Assembly: GCF_900143625.1 (NCBI RefSeq)
Contig: NZ_FRFF01000151.1
Coordinates: 1 to 36,836 of the forward strand
Source of the DNA: Nocardiopsis sp. JB363
Lineage (GTDB): Bacteria; Actinomycetota; Actinomycetes; Streptosporangiales; Streptosporangiaceae
DNA: 36,836 bases
Reading direction: 5' to 3'
Made by a program: the position numbers and the translations under genes. The notes under the pieces were generated by a model that did not search any database, was not told where the DNA came from, and saw only the letters and a list, made by a program, of their open reading frames with translations. This document shows, in pieces, positions 28,314 to 36,108 of the stretch (position 1 is the first letter of the stretch; each line of letters opens with the position of its first letter).

Positions 28314-30533
28314 ATGCACCCGCTGTACTTGACATTGGGCATCATCACCTCGGTCTTCGCCGTGGTCGCGATGGCCCTGTTCGGATTCGGTCTGTACAAG
28401 ATCGTGCGAACAGTGGGCATCGGCAGAACGGTGGAGCCCGAGCGCAAGGAGTCGCTGGGCAAGCGGCTGACGATGACGCTCATCGAGATCCTCGGCCACA
28501 CCCGGATGCTCAAGCGTCCCTGGGTCGGTGTGGCCCACTGGTTCGTGATGGTGTCCTTCCCCCTGTTGGTCCTCACGGTCATCGAGGCCCAGGGTGAAGT
28601 CTTCGACCCGCACTTCAAGCTGCCGATCATCTACGACTGGACCATCTACGGTCTCGCGATCGAGTTCATCGCCGGCACCAGCCTCATCGGTATCCTCGGC
28701 CTCACCGCCTACCGCCTGCTGAACGGCCCCCACCGCAAGGGTCGCGACTCCCGGTTCTACAACTCCAGGACCTGGACCGCGTACTACGTCGAGGCCTACA
28801 TCATCGGCCTGCTGCTGGCCGTCTTCGTGATCCGCGGCTTCAAGGTCGCCATCGAGGACTTCGCCTTCCCGGTGTGGGCCACCCCGATCTCGCACGCGAT
28901 CGGCGCGATTCTGCCCGGTGACGCCGCGATCGCCGAGCCCGGCATCGCCCTGGCCGCGGCCTTCAAGCTGATCATCAGCTACGCGTTCTTCGTGGTGCTG
29001 TACCTCAACCTCACCATGGGCATCGGCTGGCACCGCTTCATCGCGCCGGTCAACATCTTCTTCAAGCGCAACGCCGACGGCAGCCCGTCCCTGGGCGCCG
29101 CCAAGCAGATGATGGACAAGTCCGGCACCAAGCCCCTCGACTTCGAGGAGGCCGACCCGGACGAGGACCCGTTCGGTGCCGGCAAGCTGGAGGACTTCAC
29201 CTGGAAGGGCCTGCTGGACTTCAGCAGCTGCACCGAGTGCGGTCGCTGCCAGTCCCAGTGCCCCGCCTGGAACACCGGCAAGCCGCTGTCGCCCAAGAAG
29301 CTCGTCCTCGACCTGCAGGCGCACGCCTACGAGAAGGCCCCGTACCTGCTCCAGGGCATCACCGAGGAGACCCTCGCCGAGGCTCCGGACAACAGCCACT
29401 CGGGCGTCGACGTCCTCGCACTCCTCAACAAGCCGCTGGTCGGCACCGAGGAGGAGGGTGGCGTCATCCACCCCGACGAGCTGTGGGCCTGCACCAACTG
29501 TGGTGCCTGCGTCGAGCAGTGCCCCGTCGACATCGAGCACATCGACCACATCCTGGACATGCGTCGCTACCAGGTCATGGTCGAGTCCAACTTCCCGTCC
29601 GAGGCCAACACCCTCCTCAAGAACCTTGAGAACAAGGCCAACCCGTGGGGCATGGCCGAGGACCGGCGCATGGACTGGATCGAGGAGCTGGCCAAGCAGG
29701 AGAACCCGGTCGAGGTCCAGGTCGTCGACGACAAGCTGCCCGAGGGTACCGAGTACCTGTTCTGGGTCGGTTGCGCCGGCGCCCTGGAGGACCGGGCCAA
29801 GAAGACCACGAAGGCCATCGCCGAGCTGCTGGACATCGCGGACGTCAAGTTCGCCGTCCTGGGCGGCATGGAGGCCTGCACCGGTGACCCGGCGCGGCGT
29901 CTGGGCATGGAGTACGTCTTCCAGATGCTGGCCCAGCAGAACGTCGAGACGCTCAACGACGCCGGTGTCACGAAGATCGTGGCCAGCTGCCCGCACTGCT
30001 TCAACACCCTGGCCAAGGAGTACCCGCAGCTCGGTGGTACCTACGAGGTCATCCACCACAGCCAGCTGCTGGCCCAGCTCGTGGACGAGGGTCGCCTGAC
30101 CCCGGTGAGCTCCATCGACGAGAACATCACCTACCACGACCCGTGCTTCCTGGGCCGCCACAACAAGGTGTACACGCCGCCGCGCGACATCATGGCGCAG
30201 GTGCCCGGCGTCAAGACGCAGGAGATGCACCGTCACAAGGAGCGGGGCTTCTGCTGTGGCGCCGGTGGCGCCCGCATGTGGATGGAGGAGCGGATCGGCA
30301 AGCGCATCAACACCGAGCGTGTGGACGAGGCGCTGACCACCAACCCCGACACCGTCTCCACAGCGTGCCCGTTCTGCCAGGTCATGCTCGGCGACGCGAT
30401 CAACGAGAAGAAGTCCTCCGGTGAGGCCAAGGAGTCGCTGGAGGTCGTGGACGTCTCCCAGCTGCTGCTCCGTTCGGTCAAGGGTGACAAGCCCTCGTCC
30501 GGTGGCGAGCAGAAGGAGACCGTCGACGTCTAG
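28314..30533 (+). CDS. etfD: membrane Fe-S oxidoreductase, EtfD-like (ETF:quinone link)
   Basis: A 739-residue protein with about five N-terminal TM helices (about 5-240), including a heterodisulfide-reductase gamma/NarI-like part. A two-cluster ferredoxin domain follows, with Cys306, 309, 312, 316 (CTECGRCQSQC) and Cys393, 396, 399, 403 (CTNCGACVEQC). Two CCG-type domains complete it (CPHCFN near 560, CCGAGG near 645). This is the architecture of mycobacterial EtfD (Rv0338c), the membrane protein that takes electrons from EtfBA during fatty-acid beta-oxidation and passes them to menaquinone. GGGAGG precedes the ATG by 9 nt. It is a single-gene unit with its own terminator; etfBA is not in the window. 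The symbol is by similarity and the cognate ETF is inferred. Confidence 0.85.
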   Translation: MHPLYLTLGIITSVFAVVAMALFGFGLYKIVRTVGIGRTVEPERKESLGKRLTMTLIEILGHTRMLKRPWVGVAHWFVMVSFPLLVLTVIEAQGEVFDPHFKLPIIYDWTIYGLAIEFIAGTSLIGILGLTAYRLLNGPHRKGRDSRFYNSRTWTAYYVEAYIIGLLLAVFVIRGFKVAIEDFAFPVWATPISHAIGAILPGDAAIAEPGIALAAAFKLIISYAFFVVLYLNLTMGIGWHRFIAPVNIFFKRNADGSPSLGAAKQMMDKSGTKPLDFEEADPDEDPFGAGKLEDFTWKGLLDFSSCTECGRCQSQCPAWNTGKPLSPKKLVLDLQAHAYEKAPYLLQGITEETLAEAPDNSHSGVDVLALLNKPLVGTEEEGGVIHPDELWACTNCGACVEQCPVDIEHIDHILDMRRYQVMVESNFPSEANTLLKNLENKANPWGMAEDRRMDWIEELAKQENPVEVQVVDDKLPEGTEYLFWVGCAGALEDRAKKTTKAIAELLDIADVKFAVLGGMEACTGDPARRLGMEYVFQMLAQQNVETLNDAGVTKIVASCPHCFNTLAKEYPQLGGTYEVIHHSQLLAQLVDEGRLTPVSSIDENITYHDPCFLGRHNKVYTPPRDIMAQVPGVKTQEMHRHKERGFCCGAGGARMWMEERIGKRINTERVDEALTTNPDTVSTACPFCQVMLGDAINEKKSSGEAKESLEVVDVSQLLLRSVKGDKPSSGGEQKETVDV

Positions 30534-30560
30534 CGTCCGATCTCACTGAGAATCCGCGCA

Positions 30561-30598
30561 CGAAAGGGCGGGACACCCACGGGTGTCCCGCCCTTTCG
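30561..30598 (+). terminator. terminator of etfD-like gene
   Basis: A perfect 18-bp inverted repeat, CGAAAGGGCGGGACACCC with GGGTGTCCCGCCCTTTCG, 2-nt nominal loop, 28 nt past the stop. Its arms end in A/T runs, so it can act in both directions. Confidence 0.88.
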
Positions 30599-30845
30599 GT
30601 GTCCGGGAAAGTCCGGGGTCGGAGAGCCGAATGATCTCTTGGTTTCCGAGAACTGTTCGTGGATTGGTCTCGCCGGTATTTCGTGGAGTGGAAAGCCTAC
30701 GCTGACCGCAGGTTAGCGCCCAGAGGACGTTTTTTCCTGAGAAGAAATTTCCTATTCCTTATCGTCTGGGATCGATTCAACGGAGAATGGTGAATTCCGG
30801 CGACAGGCGCCGGGGGACTCGTGTAGAAAGTTGGTAACCGCAGGT
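30599..30845. other. intergenic region with AT-rich patch
   Basis: No gene supported. It contains an AT-rich patch (about 30730-30765, with TTTTTT and AAATTT) unusual for this genome, possibly a promoter region or horizontally acquired remnant. Confidence 0.4.
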
Positions 30846-30889
30846 GCGGACCCGCCCGACGTGAGTGTGAGGGGACGGGCGTGGTCCGC
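30846..30889. repeat. inverted repeat / hairpin A upstream of ABC exporter
   Basis: GCGGACCCGCCCG (30846-30858) pairs with CGGGCGTGGTCCGC (30876-30889), 12 bp with a small internal bulge. It is immediately followed by hairpin B, about 200 nt before the exporter gene. Confidence 0.5.
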
Positions 30890-30901
30890 CTGGCGGCCGC
30901 G

Positions 30902-30947
30902 GCCGCGCCCGCACGTGAGGTGACGAAGGGGCACGTGCGGGCGCGGC
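30902..30947. repeat. inverted repeat / hairpin B upstream of ABC exporter
   Basis: A perfect 16-bp inverted repeat, GCCGCGCCCGCACGTG and CACGTGCGGGCGCGGC, 14-nt loop. It is not placed as a terminator for any gene. It could be part of a structured leader RNA or a large operator. Confidence 0.6.
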
Positions 30948-30993
30948 GCACCACCACGACGTACCCCGGTCCTTCCCCGGCCGCGGCGGCTGA

Positions 30994-31005
30994 TGACATT
31001 TGTCA
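30994..31005. promoter_or_regulatory. TGACATTTGTCA operator before ABC exporter
   Basis: Arms TGACA and TGTCA around TT, 83 nt upstream of the exporter ATG. Sites of this form are typical of NarL/LuxR-type response regulators controlling ABC-2 exporters. A histidine kinase lies downstream, but no response regulator does. Confidence 0.5.
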
Positions 31006-31088
31006 GTGTCCGGGCCGGGTGATCGCCATCATGGTCCGGTGACAGCGGCGTCTGTCGGTGGGGCGCCGGGTACGGAAAGCTGTGGGAC

Positions 31089-32087
31089 ATGACGGAGACA
31101 GCGAACACCACCACCGAGACCAGTGCCCCCCACGCTTTCGCGGAACCGACGGTGGTCGTTCGCGATCTGCGTCAGAAGTACGGCGACTTCGAAGCGGTCA
31201 AGGGCGTCTCCTTCGACATTCGTCCCGGTGAGCTCTTCGCGCTCCTGGGAACCAACGGCGCCGGTAAGACCACCACCATCGAGACCCTCGAAGGGTTCCG
31301 CCGGCCCAGCTCCGGCACGGCCAGGGTCTTCGGAGAGGACCCCTACGGCCAGCCCTCCGGGGTGCGCGAGCGCACCAACGCGGTGCTCCAGGGCAGTGGC
31401 CTGATGGAGGACCTCAGCGTCGACGAGACCCTCGCCCTGGCCAGTGACCTGGCCGCCGACCCGCGCGGGATCGACGAGGTGCTCACGTTGGTCGGACTCA
31501 CCGAGAAGCGCGGGCTGCGGGTCCGGCAGCTCTCCGGCGGTCAGAAGCGCCGACTCGATCTCGGCCTGGCCCTGCTGACCCGACCCGAGGTGCTCTACCT
31601 CGACGAACCCAGCACCGGGATGGACCCCGAGGCGCGGCACGAGACGTGGCGGATCATCAGCGACCTCAAGAGGGACGGCGTCGCGATCCTGCTCACCACG
31701 CACTACCTGGAAGAGGCCGAAAGACTCGCCGACCGGCTCGCCATCATGCACCGGGGAGAGATCCGGGTCGAGGGCACGCTCGGTGAGGTCCTCGCAGGGT
31801 GGGGCGACCGGGTGAGCTTCCTCCTGCCGAGCGACGTGCGCACCGCCGACCTGCCCGAACTGGAGGACGCCGAGGTCGAGGTGCAGACCCGTGAACAGCG
31901 TCTGTGGGCGACCTACACGATTCGGGGCGGTGACGTCGCCGACCGCGCCCACCACACGGTCGCCGCCCTCATGGCCTGGGCGGGGGAACACGGCGGCACC
32001 CTGCAGCACCTACAGGTGCGCGGCGCCTCCCTGGAGGACGTCTTCCTCCAGGTCGCGGACGGCGCCGCCGACCTCGTCGGCGAGTAG
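31089..32087 (+). CDS. ABC-2 exporter ATP-binding protein
   Basis: A 332-residue ATPase of the drug/antibiotic-type ABC-2 exporters. Walker A GTNGAGKTT (54-62, Lys60), signature LSGGQ (148-152), Walker B LYLDEP (169-174), H-loop His205 in TTHYLEEAE. The domain after about 225 is the extended C-terminal part of this subfamily. It drives export through the permease encoded 48 nt downstream. ATG preceded by GGAAAG about 9 nt upstream. Control probably goes through the TGACA operator and the kinase nearby. The substrate is unknown. Confidence 0.94.
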   Translation: MTETANTTTETSAPHAFAEPTVVVRDLRQKYGDFEAVKGVSFDIRPGELFALLGTNGAGKTTTIETLEGFRRPSSGTARVFGEDPYGQPSGVRERTNAVLQGSGLMEDLSVDETLALASDLAADPRGIDEVLTLVGLTEKRGLRVRQLSGGQKRRLDLGLALLTRPEVLYLDEPSTGMDPEARHETWRIISDLKRDGVAILLTTHYLEEAERLADRLAIMHRGEIRVEGTLGEVLAGWGDRVSFLLPSDVRTADLPELEDAEVEVQTREQRLWATYTIRGGDVADRAHHTVAALMAWAGEHGGTLQHLQVRGASLEDVFLQVADGAADLVGE

Positions 32088-32135
32088 CGACCGGATCCTC
32101 GGACCACCCACCCCACAGACCTCTGGAGCACCATC

Positions 32136-32984
32136 ATGACCACCGCCACCACCGCCCCCGAGGGCGCCGTAGGCAGCAAGAAGGGGCCGGGTGTGCTTCG
32201 GCAGACCCTGCGCCTGGGACGTACCGAGTTCACGCTCTTCGTGCGGTACAAGACCGCGTTGATGTACCTGATCATGCCGGTGATCCTGCTGCTTCCGATC
32301 TTCAACCAGGAGAGCGTCCCGATCCTGGGGGAGTACACCACCACGGACGCGGCGCTGGTCGGCACCATCGGTGCCATCGCCCTCTTCATCGGACTGGGCC
32401 ACCCCTCCAACGTCTTCACCGCCCGGCGTGAGGCCCTGGTCCTCAAACGGTTCCGGGTGAGCGGGGTGCCGGCGGTGGCGATCTTCGGCGGTGTCTTCCT
32501 CGTCGTCCTGCTCTTCACCCTGCTGATCGCGGCGCTCATCATCGGCGGGTCCATCGCCATCGGCGGTCCCCTGCCGTCCGACCCGGTGATGCTGGTGTTC
32601 TCCGTGGTGCTGGGATGCCTCGCGATGACCCTGCTGGGCCTGCTGATCACCCGCTTCGTGACCAACGCCGAGTCCGCGCAGATGCTCTCGATGGTTCCGA
32701 TGATGGCTCTGCTGTTCCTCAGTGGCAGCTTCATCCCGCTGGACGTCCTGCCCGACGGCCTGCGCCAGTTCGCGCTGCTGCTGCCGGTCGCCCCGACCGT
32801 GGAGATGGCCCAGGCCGCCTACTTCGGCTACGACGTCTTCGGTGGTTTCGAGGGCGCCGAACCGGTGGGCTTCCTCGGTCTGTGGGCCGGCGCGCTGCCC
32901 AACATCGGCATCATGCTCGTCTGGATCGTGGTCCTGTCGCTGCTGGTCCGCCGCTACTTCATCTGGGACGCCCGCCGGCCCTAG
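32136..32984 (+). CDS. ABC-2 exporter permease
   Basis: A 282-residue membrane protein with a soluble N-terminus and about six TM helices, the pattern of ABC-2-type permeases. The stretch FLSGSFIPLDVLPDGLRQFA is the family signature near helix 5. It pairs with the ATPase just upstream. TGGAG precedes the ATG by 7 nt. The stop codon TAG is unusual: TA is the target duplication and G is the first base of a MITE-like element that follows, so the original stop was probably TAA. Confidence 0.93.
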   Translation: MTTATTAPEGAVGSKKGPGVLRQTLRLGRTEFTLFVRYKTALMYLIMPVILLLPIFNQESVPILGEYTTTDAALVGTIGAIALFIGLGHPSNVFTARREALVLKRFRVSGVPAVAIFGGVFLVVLLFTLLIAALIIGGSIAIGGPLPSDPVMLVFSVVLGCLAMTLLGLLITRFVTNAESAQMLSMVPMMALLFLSGSFIPLDVLPDGLRQFALLLPVAPTVEMAQAAYFGYDVFGGFEGAEPVGFLGLWAGALPNIGIMLVWIVVLSLLVRRYFIWDARRP

Positions 32985-33196
32985 GGCATGTTCCGCGAAT
33001 ACATACCCTGCTGCGCGGCGCCCCAGCGGCACCGTCACGGCGTTCTCATCAGTCGACAGCCAAACCCGGGCGGGCCCCCGCTGTGCGACATTGCCGAGCT
33101 TGCGAGGTGTGCACAGTAGGGGCATTCCTTCTTCGGCCTTGTGCCGGCACCACTGGATGCACCGCTCGCGACGGGCAGCATCCACGGAACACGCCC
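32984..33196. mobile_element. 213-bp MITE-like element with TA target duplication
   Basis: Terminal inverted repeats: left GGGCATGTTCCGCGAATAC (32984-33002) against the complement of the right end GGGCGTGTTCCGTGGATGC (33178-33196), matching at 15 of 19 positions, all differences transitions. TA flanks both ends (32982-32983 and 33197-33198). The interior has no credible transposase. Removing the element and one TA restores CCC TAA GGG, a TAA stop for the permease. Ends and TA choice point to an IS630/IS5-like transposase acting in trans; that family assignment is inference. Confidence 0.72.
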
Positions 33197-33218
33197 TAAG
33201 GGTGACGGGTGGGACGAA

Positions 33219-33257
33219 CGCGCCGGGAAGACCCAGGACGGGGGTCTTCTCGGCGCG
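33219..33257 (+). terminator. ABC exporter operon terminator
   Basis: A 16-bp stem with one G-T pair (33219-33234 with 33242-33257), 7-nt loop. It would lie about 20 nt past the original permease stop without the inserted element, so the insertion separated the stop from its terminator. Confidence 0.7.
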
Positions 33258-33357
33258 ATTCCATGTCGGTGGGATTCGGCCTGTGGACAACGGCCCGGAG
33301 GGGGCCGCCGCGTCCTAACGTGAAGTGGACGGACGTCGGTGGGGAAAGGTGGATCCG

Positions 33358-36033
33358 GTGGGACTACAGGGTGGAACGGGGACCGGCTCCGTACGGCGCG
33401 CCGATGACGTGCGGGACGTCGGCTCCGCGCCTGCCCCGGCCGGCGCGGACGAGGAACCGACCGACGCCTTCGAAACGGCGGACGGCGGTCGCTACACCCG
33501 CAGACAGCGTCGCCTGCGCTGGGTCGTGTTGTTCTTCATGTCCGCCCTGGGTCTGCTCTTCCTGGTCTGGCCCGGCTACGAGCTGCTCTTCCACCTCGAC
33601 CCCACCGGCCGGCGCGTCGAACATTGGATCGGAGAGGGGCAGCAGTGGTGGCCCACCCTGGTCGCCCTGGGCCTGGGGGCGATCGGCACCGCCTTCGGTT
33701 GGCGGATGACGTGGGAGCGCGTGAACGGTCGGGCCGACGCCGATCCCCGTCTGTACTGGGGAACACTGGTCGTGGTCGCCCTGATGTGCGTCTTTCTCCA
33801 GGTCCCCTTCTACATCTTCTCTGCCTGCGCGGGCGCCTGGTGCCTCCTGGTCTTCATGGCCCCGTGGCGACAGGCCCTCCGGATCAGTCCGCTGCTCGTG
33901 GTTCTGCCCTGGACCCGGGTACTGCTCGATCCGCTCGACCACGCGCCCCTCCTGCTCGGGGCGGACTTCGTTCTCGCGCTCGTCTTCATGTTGTTCCTCT
34001 GGTCGGGCTGCGTCGCCACCTTCTGGATGTGGGACGCGACCCGTGAGGCCGTCGAGGGTTCCCAGGCCCGTGCCCGGTTGGCGGTGAACGAGGAGCGCCT
34101 CCGTTTCGCCGATGACATCCGGGATCTTCTGGGCACGGAGTTGAGCACACTCGCGGTGAGCGCCGACCACGCGGGACGGGTCCTGCGCACCGACCCGGGG
34201 GAGGCACGGCGGAGGATCGACCGGGTGCACGAGGCGGCCCGGGGGACGCTACAGAGAGTGCGTTCCGTGGTCCGCGGTTACCGTGACCTGGACCTGGAGA
34301 CCGAAGTGGGTTCGGTCCGGGCGGTCCTGGAACAGAACCGGACCGTCACGACGGTCACCGGTCTGGGCGGGTTGGACCTGCCACGTGAGACCGCCGGTCT
34401 GGCCGCGTGGGTGGTGCGCGAGGGCGGCACGAACGTGTTGCGGCACAGTGATGCCCGCCGGTGCCGGATCGGGTTCTCCATGGAAGAGGCGGCCGAGGAC
34501 GCTCCGGGCAACCTGGTCATCGAGATGGCCAACGACGGAGCCGAGCTCGGCGAGGTCGAGGACACGGGCTCCGCCAGTGGCCTGTCGGGATTGGCCGAAC
34601 GAGTCGAGAGGGTCGGCGGCACACTGACGGCGTCCAGTACCGCCGATGGCGGTTTCCGGCTGCGCACGGTCGTCCCGCTCTCGGCGGACTCCCCACTATC
34701 GGGGGAGAGCGTGCAGGGCCCCGGAGCGGCCTCGCTCCGAAGCGCGCACAGCCCTCCGGTGCGACCATCGGACGGCTCGCCGGCCGCCGGGCCGAGTGCC
34801 ACGGGTGGGCGAGCGGACGGTGTGGCGTCGCCCCATGACGCCCGGGGCGGGACCACCACCGAACAGGAGAGGTGGGCCGACCGCCGCTTCCGGATCACCC
34901 GCCTGATCAACTTCGTCATGCTCGGGGGCAGCTGCCTGTTCATGGTCGTCTTCCCGCTCTTCGACCTGGTCTTCGCCGCGGCGGACCAGTGGCCGCTGTG
35001 GAGATCGGCAGTCGGGGCGGGACTCTGCGTTCCCAACGTCGTCCTGCTCATCCTGTTGATGCGGAACCGGATCGACGGGGATCGGGCCCCCTCGCCGAAG
35101 CTCTATTGGACCTCGTTGGCGTTGCTGGTGGCGGCGGTCGTCCTGCTCGCCTCGCCGGTGACGACTCTGTTCACGATCGCCCTCTGGTGGTCGATCGGAG
35201 CGCTTCTGGCACCCAGACGCACCACCCTCATCGTCAGCGCGGTCCTGTTCGTCTCGCCGTTGCCACTGCTGCCGACCTACGCCGTTCCCATCACCGACTT
35301 CCCCTTGTACGTCCTGGTCTGGGCCGGGGCGATCGTGGTCGCCCTCGCCATGGTCACCACGACCATGATCACCATCTTGCTCTGGGACGCCAGTCGGGAG
35401 GCGGTCATCGGTCAACGGGCCCGTGCCCGGCTCGCGGTGACGGAGGAGCGGCTCCGTTTCGCGCGGGACATGCACGACCTGCTCGGGCACAGCCTCTCCG
35501 CGCTGGCGGTCAAGGCCCAGTTGGCGAGCCGTCTGGTGGATCGTGCTCCCGAACGTGCCGCCGTCGAACTGGCGGAGGTCCAGGACCTGGCCCGTCAGGC
35601 GCTGGGCCAGGTGCGCTCCGCGGTGAGCGGCCACCGAGAAGCCGATCTGGCCGACGAGGTCGCCTCGGTCACCTCGATCCTGGAGACCGGAGGAACCCGG
35701 ACCACGGTCACCGGGTTGGAAGCGCTCGAACTACCGGCACGGGTCGAGGCGACGGCCGCGTGGGTGGTGCGGGAGGGCGCAACCAACGTGCTGCGGCACA
35801 GTGACGCCGAGGAATGCCAGATCACCTTCACCCTGGCTCGTGGGGAGGCCGGCGAGAACGACACCCTGGTGTTGGAGATGCACAACGACCACGCCCGGGA
35901 GCGGGTGAGGGACGAGAACGGTGGCAACGGGCTGACCGGGCTCGCCGAACGTGTCTCCGCGAGTGGAGGAACGATCTCCGGATCCGGGACCAGGGACGGT
36001 GGTTTCCTGCTCCGCGCGGTCCTGCCGCTCTGA
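33358..36033 (+). CDS. tandem two-module histidine kinase with degenerate first module
   Basis: An 891-residue membrane protein built from two repeated NarL/DesK-type kinase units, each with about four or five TM helices, a HisKA_3-like helix and a GHKL domain. Unit 1: FADDIRDLLGTELS has Arg255 where the phospho-acceptor His should be and GT instead of GH; N box Asn359; G1-like ANDG. Unit 2: FARDMHDLLGHSLS with His706; N box Asn810; G1-like HNDH lacking Gly. The Arg255-His706 and Asn359-Asn810 distances are both 451 residues, so this is an in-frame duplication. Unit 1 cannot be phosphorylated at the usual site. The frame extends to GTG 33325, but GTG 33358 has GGGGAAAGG 8 nt upstream. No response regulator is adjacent. 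It follows the exporter genes and may sense what they export. Confidence 0.85.
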   Translation: MGLQGGTGTGSVRRADDVRDVGSAPAPAGADEEPTDAFETADGGRYTRRQRRLRWVVLFFMSALGLLFLVWPGYELLFHLDPTGRRVEHWIGEGQQWWPTLVALGLGAIGTAFGWRMTWERVNGRADADPRLYWGTLVVVALMCVFLQVPFYIFSACAGAWCLLVFMAPWRQALRISPLLVVLPWTRVLLDPLDHAPLLLGADFVLALVFMLFLWSGCVATFWMWDATREAVEGSQARARLAVNEERLRFADDIRDLLGTELSTLAVSADHAGRVLRTDPGEARRRIDRVHEAARGTLQRVRSVVRGYRDLDLETEVGSVRAVLEQNRTVTTVTGLGGLDLPRETAGLAAWVVREGGTNVLRHSDARRCRIGFSMEEAAEDAPGNLVIEMANDGAELGEVEDTGSASGLSGLAERVERVGGTLTASSTADGGFRLRTVVPLSADSPLSGESVQGPGAASLRSAHSPPVRPSDGSPAAGPSATGGRADGVASPHDARGGTTTEQERWADRRFRITRLINFVMLGGSCLFMVVFPLFDLVFAAADQWPLWRSAVGAGLCVPNVVLLILLMRNRIDGDRAPSPKLYWTSLALLVAAVVLLASPVTTLFTIALWWSIGALLAPRRTTLIVSAVLFVSPLPLLPTYAVPITDFPLYVLVWAGAIVVALAMVTTTMITILLWDASREAVIGQRARARLAVTEERLRFARDMHDLLGHSLSALAVKAQLASRLVDRAPERAAVELAEVQDLARQALGQVRSAVSGHREADLADEVASVTSILETGGTRTTVTGLEALELPARVEATAAWVVREGATNVLRHSDAEECQITFTLARGEAGENDTLVLEMHNDHARERVRDENGGNGLTGLAERVSASGGTISGSGTRDGGFLLRAVLPL

Positions 36034-36053
36034 CGCGACGCACGAGACTCCCG

Positions 36054-36088
36054 GCCCCGCGACACCCTGGACCGGGGTGTCGCGGGGC
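36054..36088. terminator. bidirectional terminator after histidine kinase
   Basis: A perfect 14-bp stem, GCCCCGCGACACCC with GGGTGTCGCGGGGC, 7-nt loop, between the convergent kinase and edge gene. Confidence 0.8.
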
Positions 36089-36108
36089 ATCCGGGGGGGT
36101 CGGTTCCG

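Noticed and set aside
28242..30236. Minus-strand open frame of about 660 codons
   Set aside because: Antisense to the EtfD-like gene, whose Fe-S cysteines and TM helices are clearly real on the plus strand.
32010..33290. Minus-strand frame spanning the ABC permease and the MITE, considered as a transposase
   Set aside because: No transposase motif or DDE/DEDD spacing; it crosses the real permease gene and is low complexity.
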